In this document: positions 52,320 to 60,241 of the stretch, piece by piece
Position numbering within the stretch: the stretch's first letter is position 1
Layout: every line of letters starts with the position of its first letter
Notes under the pieces: generated by a model
Database searches by the model: none
Seen by the model: only the letters and a program-made list of their open reading frames with translations
Told to the model about the DNA's origin: nothing
Translations under genes and position numbers: made by a program
Assembly (NCBI GenBank): GCA_902799765.1
Contig: CADCBZ010000013.1
Coordinates: 22,417-86,416, forward strand
Source of the DNA: an uncultured Prevotellaceae bacterium
GTDB lineage: Bacteria; Bacteroidota; Bacteroidia; Bacteroidales; Bacteroidaceae
Direction of reading: 5' to 3'
Length of the DNA stretch: 64,000 nt

Positions 52320-53564
52320 TTAGGCAAGCTTTGCCTTGAGGATCTCGATGGGGTTGTAGTCGTTGAGTTGGATCTGGAGAGGGGGCTCCTGTGTAAGATG
52401 GATGGCTGCGCAGGCTTCATCCCATAACTGATGACTTCCAGGACGGTCTGTCATCTGGGATACGACTGGTGAGGTGACGCTGTTGAATACGATGACGCCG
52501 CCAGGTGCCAAAACAGTCATCACCTTTGTCATGATTTCCTTCAGATGACCTCCGTGCCCTCCGATAAACACAGCGTCTGGACGAGGTAATGCAGAAATGT
52601 CTGTCTCTAGGAAATCGTCAATATGAATGTCGATGCCTGGGGCACCAAAGCGACGGACGTTCTCTTGGATGATTGCCTCGCACTCAGGACGGATTTCGAA
52701 AGCGCAGACTTGTAGATTGGGGAACTGCAGACGGGCTTCGATAGAGACACTGCCAGTGCAGAAGCCGATGTCCCAGAAGACGCGTCTATTAGGCAGGTCG
52801 AGTGCCTGAAGCGTCAGCAAGCGGATGGGCATCTTTGTAATCATCTTTTCTCTTCCGTCCAATAGTGCAAACTCAGCGTCAGGAATGCCAAAACGTTTCT
52901 CACAAAGGGGACTATCCCCATTGTGAGAAAGAATCACGCAGTTGGGCATGGAGAAGTCACAATGGGTAGCCTCTTCAAGCGACAGGGTGGTGACCTTTTC
53001 GAGTTCAGGATTGCCCAAGTGCTCACCCACATGCATCTGATAGTTGGTGTATCCATAGTCAATCATGCGTTGGGCGATGGCTGCTGGGGTATGTTCCTTA
53101 TCAGTCAGTATGCCGATCTTCTCCGTCCTTTCAATCAGTGCCTTATCAAACTCAGGCCAAGGACGACCAGTCAGCGAGACGATGCGCATGTCGTGGTAAG
53201 GCATCACCAGGCGATGGGCTAACATCTGGAGTGAGTTGAAAGTAGGGTAGAGCACGATTTCGGCCTCAGGCATCTTCTTGCGGATGGTGTTGGCAAAGCC
53301 GAAGAAAAGTGGGTCGCCAGAAGCGAAGACGATGATAGAAAGTGAGGAGTGAGAAGTGAAAAGTGAAAAGTATTGTTCGAAGACGGCGTCGAGTGGGGTG
53401 GTGATGTCGATCCATTGGGCATCAGCAGGTAGCAGCGATGCTACGATTTCATGATGGCGCTTGCCACCAGAGAATACCTTGCCTTGCTGGATGATATCTA
53501 ATACCTCAGGGGGGAACCAAGGATTGGGATTATCTGTAATGCCTATGACGATAAAAGTAATCAT
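52320..53564 (-). CDS. cobL: Precorrin-6Y/7 C5,15-methyltransferase and decarboxylase (CbiE-CbiT)
   Basis: A 414-residue fusion. Residues 1-210 are CbiE, an SAM tetrapyrrole methylase (VIGITDNPNPWFPPEVL, FSGGKRHHEIV, VFASGDPLFFGFA). Residues from about 225 are CbiT, with the SAM motif DIGFCTGSVSIEA and VFIGGHGG. It methylates C5 and C15 and decarboxylates the acetate at C12. ATG 53564 is the start; the TTG at 53573 falls in a heptad array. A second array at 53341-53368 encodes FTSHSSL in frame at about residues 66-75. The protein frame is intact. Confidence 0.93.
   Translation of the reverse strand: MITFIVIGITDNPNPWFPPEVLDIIQQGKVFSGGKRHHEIVASLLPADAQWIDITTPLDAVFEQYFSLFTSHSSLSIIVFASGDPLFFGFANTIRKKMPEAEIVLYPTFNSLQMLAHRLVMPYHDMRIVSLTGRPWPEFDKALIERTEKIGILTDKEHTPAAIAQRMIDYGYTNYQMHVGEHLGNPELEKVTTLSLEEATHCDFSMPNCVILSHNGDSPLCEKRFGIPDAEFALLDGREKMITKMPIRLLTLQALDLPNRRVFWDIGFCTGSVSIEARLQFPNLQVCAFEIRPECEAIIQENVRRFGAPGIDIHIDDFLETDISALPRPDAVFIGGHGGHLKEIMTKVMTVLAPGGVIVFNSVTSPVVSQMTDRPGSHQLWDEACAAIHLTQEPPLQIQLNDYNPIEILKAKLA
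53341..53368 (-). repeat. In-frame heptad array inside cobL
   Basis: Four seven-base units on the plus strand: AGTGAGG, AGTGAGA, AGTGAAA, AGTGAAA. The gene reads through it as a Phe/Thr/Ser/His segment between the CbiE strands. Confidence 0.75.
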
Positions 53565-53599
53565 AACTATCAACTATCCACTATCATCTATAAACTATC
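53565..53599. repeat. Heptad array between cobL and cbiC
   Basis: Five units: AACTATC, AACTATC, CACTATC, ATCTATA, AACTATC. The array begins directly after the cobL start codon and includes part of the cbiC stop codon, so it is the whole intergenic spacer. Confidence 0.75.
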
Positions 53600-54029
53600 A
53601 AAGGTCGCGTCCTGGTTTAAGTTGGGCTGCGTCATCGAAGGTCAGGATAGCATTGCAGAGGGTAGCTGCCAGATTGGAGCCTCCTTTTCGGCCTTCAACA
53701 ATGATTTTGGGAATGTCGCGGAAAGGTTTCACCATGTGCTTCGACTCGCGTACATGTACAAAACCTACAGGGGCGGCGATGATGCCAGCAGGATGAGCTT
53801 TGCCCTTGCGGATCAGATCGCAGAGTTCCATCAGGGCCGTTGGTGCATTGCCAAAGGCGAAGAGTGCATCAGGATGCTCCTCTACAGCCAGACGGATGCC
53901 TGCCTGCGTGCGCGTGATGTCTTGTGTCTGCGCCATCTCTGCCACCCGTGGATCACTCAGATAGCATTTCGCCTCAACACCCAGACGAGACAGTGCCCCC
54001 TTACGGATACCACTTGTCACCATCGTCAC
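53598..54029 (-). pseudogene. cbiC: Precorrin-8X methylmutase, C-terminal part out of frame with its N-terminus
   Basis: CbiC/CobH shifts the C11 methyl to C12 to give cobyrinate. This frame holds 143 residues from TMVTSGIRKGALSRLG to KPGRDL, about two thirds of the family. The missing N-terminal part, including the catalytic-type His in AIHTTADFDMEDILYTD, is the tail of the upstream cbiH frame. The two frames differ by one base, and about 12-20 residues expected between AVE and DVTMVTSG are absent. A fused CbiH-CbiC protein broken by an out-of-frame loss of roughly 40-60 nt is the best reading. Confidence 0.78.
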
Positions 54030-54954
54030 ATCTGTTAATCTCCACAGCTTTGGGATCCGTATAGAGGATGTCCTCCATGTCGAAGTCAGCAGTGGTGTGG
54101 ATGGCGTGCAACAAGGCCCACTTGTGATCGAGCGGATAGTCTTTCTTCAGTTCCCCAGCAATGGTGCGGAACGATTCTATCATGATGTTCTGACCAATCT
54201 TCTCGCCCTCCGTAGCTGTCGCGCGATAGTAGCCGCGAGGGGTAATTATCTTACCATCAGCTATATACGACTGAGAATTGCCAATCAGAACGACCGTGAA
54301 CATATCGATGTCTTCTGGATCGAAAGCACCCAGGGTGGTGACTTTTACCTCCTGCTCAGGGCGTCCTGCCTGACGCACATATCCAACAGGCGTGTCTGCA
54401 GAACGCTCCATCAGGAACAGCTCCTGCAAACGGTAGAGTTGCCAATAACGTCCATGGGATTTGGGGTTGTAGATGGCTGTTACGAAATCGCCTGTGGCAG
54501 CAGCCTTGATTCGACGCTCGATGACTTCCCAAGGTGTCATCAGGTCGGAGAGTGAGATGATGCAAGTGTCATGCCCTATGGGTGCGCCTAAGAGTGAGGC
54601 TGCCTTCTGGAAGGCAGAGATGCCTGGCAAGGTCTCGATGATGATGTCAGAACCTTTGGCTTCAGCCATCTCATAAACGAGTGGTGCCATGCCGTATAAA
54701 CCTGCATCACCAGAGGAAATCACCACCACCGTCTTGCCAGTTTCCGCTAAAAGGAAAGCCTGTTCAGCCCGTTCACGCTCCTTCTTCATGCCTGTGTCGA
54801 TACACTGGCATCCATCTTTTACGTATGGTTCAATAAACTGGAAGTAGTATTTGTAGCCTACAATCGCATCAGCCAGTCGTACTGCCTCGAGTACGGCAGG
54901 CGTGATGTCCTCTTTGCTACCAGGGCCGATGCCTGCGATGAAGATTTTACCCAT
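54001..54954 (-). CDS. cbiH: Precorrin-3B C17-methyltransferase with start of CbiC at its C-terminus
   Basis: A 317-residue frame. Residues 1-245 are CbiH/CobJ, an SAM methylase that contracts the ring (FIAGIGPGSKEDITPAVLEA, VISSGDAGLYGMA, PGISAFQKAASLLGAPIGHD). Residues from about 260 (KKDYPLDHKWALLHAIHTTA) are the N-terminus of CbiC, then the frame goes astray and stops at 54001. In an unbroken state this would be a fused CbiH-CbiC protein of about 460-470 residues. The methyltransferase domain itself is complete and may still work. Confidence 0.9.
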   Translation of the reverse strand: MGKIFIAGIGPGSKEDITPAVLEAVRLADAIVGYKYYFQFIEPYVKDGCQCIDTGMKKERERAEQAFLLAETGKTVVVISSGDAGLYGMAPLVYEMAEAKGSDIIIETLPGISAFQKAASLLGAPIGHDTCIISLSDLMTPWEVIERRIKAAATGDFVTAIYNPKSHGRYWQLYRLQELFLMERSADTPVGYVRQAGRPEQEVKVTTLGAFDPEDIDMFTVVLIGNSQSYIADGKIITPRGYYRATATEGEKIGQNIMIESFRTIAGELKKDYPLDHKWALLHAIHTTADFDMEDILYTDPKAVEINRCDDGDKWYP

Positions 54955-54958
54955 ATCA

Positions 54959-56101
54959 TTAGAATGCTGGATGTGCTGGGTCAGAGATCTGCTTCACGGC
55001 CATGCACTCCATCTCGATCAACCAAGAAGGTCGGCAGACGGGTGCCTGTACGATGACGTAGGGCTTTCCTGGGAAACGCTCTTCGTAGAGATCGCGCACC
55101 AGTTCGTAGTCAGCCACATCGCGCAGATAGACCACCATCTCGCTGACTTCATCGTATGAGCAGTCAGCCTCTTTCAGCAGGGCTTCCACATTCTCCCACA
55201 TGCGATGGGTCTGCTTGACGATGTCTTTCGGATACATCACCTCACCCTTGTTATTGATAGAGGCAGTACCAGAGATGAATACGTGGCGACGATCGGCATA
55301 GTCGATATAGGTGCCACGTTCGAAGGATACACCATAGTCACTGGTGCGATTTAGATGGGTGGGGGCGTAGAGGTAATGGATTTGTTCCTTCTGGATGCCT
55401 GCGATGGCATAGTTGTCCATCTGGGTGAGCACATTAGGATCCATCTGTCGTCCGCCGATGCCAGTAGAGGCAATGAAATGGGTGTGAACCGTGAGCCCCT
55501 GTGTAAAGAAAAACTGGTTGCGTGCACGAACCACACCACCATAGTTCAAATCGATATCATTGACGAACAGCCAGGTGCGGATGCAGTTGGCCTCTATGGT
55601 GCAGTCTTCTTCAAGCAACTGCATGTTGTATTCGTTGAAGAGCAGGCGCGTCTGATACTCTGAGTTGGCTGCCATGTTATGGGCAGAGGCATTCCAGAGA
55701 TGACGGAAGCTGCCATGACGTACCTCGTAGAGTCCACTTTTGCCGATGCCAGTCTGTACATTCGTCATGAGATAGACCCAGAGGGCAATCTTCGTCCCGT
55801 CGAGTGGTGCCTGTTCGATTAAGCTCTTGGCACAGTCAGTGACGTCGGCCAGGATGATATCATCAGACTGGTTAGCGGCATCACTGAGGAAGTAGCGCTT
55901 GAATACGGCTTGTGTACCAGGTAGCACCTCCAGCAACTGGGTATAGGCATTCATGATGGCTTCCAGTTGTTGGGCGTAGGGGAGCTTGTGCTGGCTGACA
56001 TGTATCATCGCCTGATATTCCTTCACTTCGGTACCGTTGTCGAAGCAGAAGACATCAGCGTATGCATTCTCAAAAGTGATATGTGAAAGGGCTGTGGGCA
56101 T
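54959..56101 (-). CDS. Rid (YjgF/YER057c/UK114)-like protein
   Basis: A 380-residue protein. The C-terminal 130 residues are a Rid-type domain (ISGTASINNKGEVMYPKDIV, VEALLKEADCSYDEVSEMVV, YVIVQAPVCRPSWLIEMECM). The N-terminal part looks like a second, diverged copy, as in the FkbO/Hyg5 chorismatase-like group. Rid proteins hydrolyse reactive enamines and imines. It lies 4 bp after the regulator gene on one side and 4 bp before cbiH on the other, so it is likely cotranscribed with the cobalamin genes; its role there is unknown. Confidence 0.8.
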   Translation of the reverse strand: MPTALSHITFENAYADVFCFDNGTEVKEYQAMIHVSQHKLPYAQQLEAIMNAYTQLLEVLPGTQAVFKRYFLSDAANQSDDIILADVTDCAKSLIEQAPLDGTKIALWVYLMTNVQTGIGKSGLYEVRHGSFRHLWNASAHNMAANSEYQTRLLFNEYNMQLLEEDCTIEANCIRTWLFVNDIDLNYGGVVRARNQFFFTQGLTVHTHFIASTGIGGRQMDPNVLTQMDNYAIAGIQKEQIHYLYAPTHLNRTSDYGVSFERGTYIDYADRRHVFISGTASINNKGEVMYPKDIVKQTHRMWENVEALLKEADCSYDEVSEMVVYLRDVADYELVRDLYEERFPGKPYVIVQAPVCRPSWLIEMECMAVKQISDPAHPAF

Positions 56102-56104
56102 ATA

Positions 56105-56710
56105 TTATATCTTGTTGATATCTACATAACCGTGCATGACGGCGTAGATGGTGAGGGCACTGACGCTTTTCATTCCAAGCTTGTCCATAATGTTCTTCCG
56201 ATGGGTGATGACTGTGGCCAGTCCGATGTTCAGCTTGTCGGCTATCTCTTTGTTGATATAGCCTTGGACGATCAGTGACATCACTTCTATCTCTCTGTCG
56301 GAGAGAATCTTTTTGTTGAGGATAGTCGGCATCGGAGGCATATGCTCGCCATGACCATGTGCATGCTGCTGCAACATGAGGACAGAGCGTATCAATTCTT
56401 CTTCCGTCACATTGGTACAGAGACAATTGAATCCAGACAGCTGCGACATGGTGTCGCGTGAGAGAGTCAGGACGATGGTCTTCTGCCTGCGCTCATCGAA
56501 GAATGTCTTGTTCTCAAGTACGATATTGATGGCTGTGAAATAATGGAAATACTCATCGGGCTTGTTGGCTGACAGTTCCAGAAAGGAACCAAAGGTGTCA
56601 ACCGTCATGATGGGCAGGACATTCATCAATATCTGCTTTAACCCCAACGCCGAGAGGGTGTTGGGGTCGATGATTGCTATTTTAGGTCTTCCTTTTCCGA
56701 AGTTATGCAT
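56105..56710 (-). CDS. LuxR/FixJ-type helix-turn-helix regulator
   Basis: A 201-residue regulator. The C-terminal HTH (LSDREIEVMSLIVQGYINKE, then LATVITHRKNIMDKLGMKS) is typical. The N-terminal domain is receiver-like in fold (IAIIDPNTLSALGLKQIL) but lacks the acidic pair and the phospho-acceptor Asp, so it is probably not phosphorylated. A His-rich linker HAHGHGEH (about residues 118-125) could bind metal or heme. The start is ATG 56710; the earlier codon is TTG. It overlaps the STAS gene by 8 bp. Confidence 0.85.
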   Translation of the reverse strand: MHNFGKGRPKIAIIDPNTLSALGLKQILMNVLPIMTVDTFGSFLELSANKPDEYFHYFTAINIVLENKTFFDERRQKTIVLTLSRDTMSQLSGFNCLCTNVTEEELIRSVLMLQQHAHGHGEHMPPMPTILNKKILSDREIEVMSLIVQGYINKEIADKLNIGLATVITHRKNIMDKLGMKSVSALTIYAVMHGYVDINKI

Positions 56711-57008
56711 TTCTGATTTCAAACAGGTTGAAGAAACCTGTCATCATGAATACCTTGCGGATCTCGTCATTGATATTCTCAATGATAACCTTTCCGCCCT
56801 TGACAGAAGCTTCCTTACGGATAGTCAGGAACAGACGGAGACCAGAACTACTGATGTACTCAAGGTTCGTACAGTCGAAAACGATTTCCTTGTCTGCATT
56901 CTCAAGCAGTGGTCCAATCTCCTGCTGAGCCTTTACTGCTGCAGGTGTGTCAAGTCGGCCGTTCAGAATGGCTAACATACCGCCATTGTTCTCTTTAATT
57001 TCAATCAT
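56703..57008 (-). CDS. STAS-domain anti-sigma factor antagonist
   Basis: A 101-residue SpoIIAA/RsbV-type protein. The phosphorylatable serine is in CTNLEYISSSGLRLFL (about residues 46-61), with NGRLDTPAA near the N-terminus. It would bind the adjacent anti-sigma kinase when dephosphorylated. The 3' end overlaps the LuxR-type gene; a 4-bp gap separates it from the kinase gene. No cognate sigma factor or phosphatase is in the operon. Confidence 0.9.
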   Translation of the reverse strand: MIEIKENNGGMLAILNGRLDTPAAVKAQQEIGPLLENADKEIVFDCTNLEYISSSGLRLFLTIRKEASVKGGKVIIENINDEIRKVFMMTGFFNLFEIRNA

Positions 57009-57012
57009 AATG

Positions 57013-57471
57013 TTATGCTTTATTAAGTTTCTTTTTTAATGTCAATACATTCTTATTGTCAACATACTGATAACTGATGTCGTCCATCAATTTCCTGACG
57101 AGATGGATGCCTAAGCCACCGATAGGACGCTCTTCTGCAGAAAGCGTGGTATCAACTTCTTCCTTTTGGGTGGGATCAAAGGGGGTACCAGAATCAGTGA
57201 TAATGAAAACCATCTCATCTCCATCTGCAGTCAAATCAATATCCACCTGACCTTCCGTCCCTTCTGGATATGCGTAACTCATCACGTTGACAACAGCCTC
57301 TTCAAGTGCCAGGTTGATATTCATGGTATCAACCATGTCCACTCCCAACTCTTCACAATTTAAATCAATGAATTCGCTAAGCTGCGGAATCGTATTGATA
57401 TCATTGGGAAGGGTCAGATGACACTGCAGAAATGTCTCGCCTTTCAATTCCGAATCTGTTTTCTCATTCAT
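57013..57471 (-). CDS. Anti-sigma regulatory factor (RsbW/SpoIIAB-type HATPase)
   Basis: A 152-residue GHKL ATPase/serine kinase. The N box is INLALEEAVVNVMSYAYPEG, the G1 box IITDSGTPFDP and the G2 region PIGGLGIHLVRKLMD. It partners with the STAS protein just downstream, forming a switch unit whose target is not in the window. It is the first gene of the transcript, with a -7 box TAACTTTG on the minus strand at 57491-57498. Confidence 0.9.
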   Translation of the reverse strand: MNEKTDSELKGETFLQCHLTLPNDINTIPQLSEFIDLNCEELGVDMVDTMNINLALEEAVVNVMSYAYPEGTEGQVDIDLTADGDEMVFIITDSGTPFDPTQKEEVDTTLSAEERPIGGLGIHLVRKLMDDISYQYVDNKNVLTLKKKLNKA

Positions 57472-57500
57472 CTTCGTCCTATTTTGCCGGCAAAGTTAAT

Positions 57501-57532
57501 AAAAAATCCCCGCTCTTACAAGAAAAGTGGGG
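57501..57532 (-). terminator. Rho-independent terminator of the decarboxylase operon
   Basis: On the minus strand CCCC (57529-57532) with CTTTT pairs with AAGAG and GGGG (57508-57511), followed by a T-run (57501-57506). It separates oadB from the anti-sigma transcript, whose -7 box is directly beyond. Confidence 0.8.
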
Positions 57533-57559
57533 AAATTTTTATAAAAGATTGCTAACTTA

Positions 57560-58717
57560 CTATGAAAGGAAGCCCAGAAGTGCGCCTGCAGCGACTGCAG
57601 AACCAATCACACCAGCCACATTCGGACCCATGGCGTGCATGAGCAGGAAGTTGTGGCGATCGTACTCCAGACCAAGGTTATTACTGATACGTGCAGCCAT
57701 CGGTACAGCCGATACACCTGCATTACCAATCAGCGGATTCAGCTTCTTGCCTTCAGGCAGGAAGAGGTTCATCAGCTTCACGAAACATACACCAGAGGCT
57801 GTGGCAATCATGAAGGCCATCGCACCTAAGGCGAAGATCTTAATCGTATTGAAGGTGAGGAACTCACTGGCCTGAGTAGAGCAACCAACTGTGAGACCTA
57901 ACAGCATCACCACGATATCGTTGAGTGAAGAACCTGCTGTTTTGGCCAGACGGGTGGTCTTACCACTTTCCTTCAGCAGGTTACCAAAGAAGAGCATACC
58001 TAACAGAGGAAGACCAGAAGGCACGATGAAGGTGGTGAGCAGCAATCCGATGATGGGGAAAAGAATGCGCTCAGTCTGAGACACCTCACGTCCAGGCTTC
58101 ATCTTGATGACACGCTCTTTCTCAGTGGTGAGCAGACGCATGATGAACGGCTGGATCACAGGTACCAGAGCCATATATGAATAGGCGCAGACGGCGATGG
58201 CACCCATGAGGTTGGGCGACAGCTTCGAACTGAGGAAGATGGCCGTAGGACCGTCAGCACCACCAATGATGGCGATACCTGCAGCCTGAGATGGCTCAAA
58301 GCCCATAGCCAGCGCCACCATATAGGCGCCAAAGATACCAAACTGGGCAGAAGCGCCGATGAGCATCAGCTTTGGATTAGCCAACAGAGCCGTAAAGTCT
58401 GTCATAGCGCCAATACCTAAGAAAATCAGAGGGGGATACCAGCCCTGACGCACACCCTGATAGAAGATGTTCAATACCGAGTTGTCTTCATAGAGACCGA
58501 TCTCCAATCCGGCATCTGCACGGAAGGGGATGTTTCCAAGGATGATACCCAATCCGATGGGTACAAGCAACAGCGGCTCAAAGTCCTTCTTGATGGCAAG
58601 CCAGATGAAGAAGGCGCCTACCGCTATCATGATGAGGTTTCCCACCGTTGCATTGGCAAATGCTGTATAGGTGAGGAACTCATGGAAGTTCTGTATGATA
58701 AATTGTCCGAGATCCAT
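57560..58717 (-). CDS. oadB: Na+-translocating carboxylic acid decarboxylase, beta subunit
   Basis: A 385-residue membrane protein that couples decarboxylation of carboxybiotin to Na+ export. Hallmarks: GIAIIGGADGPTAIFLSSKL (conserved Asp region), YSYMALVPVIQP and NAGVSAVPMAARISN. It matches the OadB/MmdC family of oxaloacetate or methylmalonyl-CoA decarboxylases. The carboxyltransferase (alpha) subunit is not in the window. Nearness to mutAB makes methylmalonyl-CoA the likelier substrate, by inference. Confidence 0.92.
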   Translation of the reverse strand: MDLGQFIIQNFHEFLTYTAFANATVGNLIMIAVGAFFIWLAIKKDFEPLLLVPIGLGIILGNIPFRADAGLEIGLYEDNSVLNIFYQGVRQGWYPPLIFLGIGAMTDFTALLANPKLMLIGASAQFGIFGAYMVALAMGFEPSQAAGIAIIGGADGPTAIFLSSKLSPNLMGAIAVCAYSYMALVPVIQPFIMRLLTTEKERVIKMKPGREVSQTERILFPIIGLLLTTFIVPSGLPLLGMLFFGNLLKESGKTTRLAKTAGSSLNDIVVMLLGLTVGCSTQASEFLTFNTIKIFALGAMAFMIATASGVCFVKLMNLFLPEGKKLNPLIGNAGVSAVPMAARISNNLGLEYDRHNFLLMHAMGPNVAGVIGSAVAAGALLGFLS

Positions 58718-58723
58718 AACTGC

Positions 58724-59182
58724 TTATCCAATTGTGAGGAGAACGGCACCTTCCATGACTGTCTCGCCCTGCTTCACGGTGATGGCAGTCACTGTTCCGT
58801 CGTACTCTGATTCAATATTGTTCTGCATTTTCATAGCCTCGAGCACAAGCAGGATGTCACCCTTCTTCACGGTGTCACCAACATTGACTTTCAATTCGGT
58901 AATCGTGCCAGGAAGTGGTGCCTTGATGGGTGAACCAGCGCCAGCAGCCGCAGTGGCTGTAGGTGCAGGAGCTGCTGTGGGAGCAGGTGCTACAGACGGA
59001 CGAGCTACAGGCTTTGGAGCCTCCACGCGCACCTTCTTCAGAGTGCTTGTAGGATTGATGGGCTGCTTCAGTTCCACGTCAAAGCGGATGCCGTTGACAA
59101 TGACCTTGGCTACGTTGCCCTCTACTTCTTCGATCTCTACGTCGTAATCGACGCCTTGTACTTTATACTGATACTTATTCAT
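58724..59182 (-). CDS. Biotin carboxyl carrier subunit of the decarboxylase
   Basis: A 152-residue biotinyl-domain protein. The N-terminal third is a small fold (YQYKVQGVDYDVEIEEVEG). An Ala/Pro/Thr-rich flexible linker (about 52-80) follows, then the lipoyl/biotinyl domain with the biotinylated Lys in VLEAMKMQNN. It carries the carboxyl group between the transferase and OadB. It lies between the beta subunit (6-bp gap) and the OadG-type gene (3-bp gap). Confidence 0.92.
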   Translation of the reverse strand: MNKYQYKVQGVDYDVEIEEVEGNVAKVIVNGIRFDVELKQPINPTSTLKKVRVEAPKPVARPSVAPAPTAAPAPTATAAAGAGSPIKAPLPGTITELKVNVGDTVKKGDILLVLEAMKMQNNIESEYDGTVTAITVKQGETVMEGAVLLTIG

Positions 59183-59185
59183 TGC

Positions 59186-60208
59186 TTAATGGATTTCTGG
59201 GGTTGTGGGAATGTTGGGTGCGCGATGCGATGTTGGAATGACAGGCTTTGAGAAGTGGGTCATCTGACTTGACTCATCTGCCCATCCTGACTGGTGCGTC
59301 TTGATGGTGATGATACCACTCTCGACATCGTGTACATCGTCTTGATACTGTTTCAGTGCCATAGAGATGACAGCGATATAGACCTCCTTGTCGATACCCT
59401 TCTTCTGGAAACCGTCCTGTAGGATGTTTCCTGTTGCATGGGCAATGTCGTGGGTCACCTCTACCGTCTTGGTAATCGGCTTGATAGGCTGGGTGTTGAC
59501 CACCTTCTTGGCTGTATCCAGATGTCGCATGATAAGACCAAAGATCCAGAAGAAAACAAAGAGAACTGCCAGACAGAAGAACACGATGCCCATAGCCAAC
59601 AGGGTGATACCGACTCCGTAAGGATCTTCACGCTTCAACTTGGCATCTTTCGTCTCGTCGGTCTTGATGAAGTTCTCAATACCTGGTGTTACGTTCTCAG
59701 GCGACTTCACACTCCATTCGTTGCCATGACGAGCATAGCTCTGATCAGCAGCAAGTGCAGGAACAGTGACAGAGTCAATCAGTTCGACAGCATTACCATT
59801 GTAGAATCCGATCCATACGGGTTCTGACATGGGAACGGAAAGCGAGAGATGCAACTTTCCCTCAGCGGGATTTGAGTTGCAGTAGAACACAAGGTGCTGT
59901 CGTCCGCCTATCTGTGTACGAGGATCTCCGTTGGGGATTACGCTCATACGCTTGATACGTTCAGGAACGCTCATCTGAGGGTCGAGGACAGAACGATCAG
60001 TCGTGAAGTACATGCCTCGGATATTGTAGGTGGTGAACGATGTATTCTCCACCTCAATCCAGGCTTCACGATTGCCAAACTCATCCACAATGCTGGCTGT
60101 GTTATTGGTCAGCACCTCGTTCAGTCGGATGTTCTTGGCTCCCTGAGCCATTGCCGACGTGGCGCTTACCAGTAGCATTCCGCATAGCAGAATTTTTACT
60201 TTATTCAT
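59186..60208 (-). CDS. OadG-family membrane subunit with extra N-terminal domain
   Basis: A 340-residue protein. A cleavable signal (LLCGMLLVSATSAMA) is followed by an extracytoplasmic domain of about 150 residues with a lamin-tail-like start (NIRLNEVLTNNTASIVDEFG). After a transmembrane helix (LLAMGIVFFCLAVLFVFFWI, near 205-224) comes a cytosolic OadG-like tail. Typical OadG is only about 80 residues, so this is the large Bacteroidetes form. It anchors the decarboxylase complex. Confidence 0.85.
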   Translation of the reverse strand: MNKVKILLCGMLLVSATSAMAQGAKNIRLNEVLTNNTASIVDEFGNREAWIEVENTSFTTYNIRGMYFTTDRSVLDPQMSVPERIKRMSVIPNGDPRTQIGGRQHLVFYCNSNPAEGKLHLSLSVPMSEPVWIGFYNGNAVELIDSVTVPALAADQSYARHGNEWSVKSPENVTPGIENFIKTDETKDAKLKREDPYGVGITLLAMGIVFFCLAVLFVFFWIFGLIMRHLDTAKKVVNTQPIKPITKTVEVTHDIAHATGNILQDGFQKKGIDKEVYIAVISMALKQYQDDVHDVESGIITIKTHQSGWADESSQMTHFSKPVIPTSHRAPNIPTTPEIH

Positions 60209-60241
60209 TGTTGTAATTATTATATAGATATTCTTATTCGA

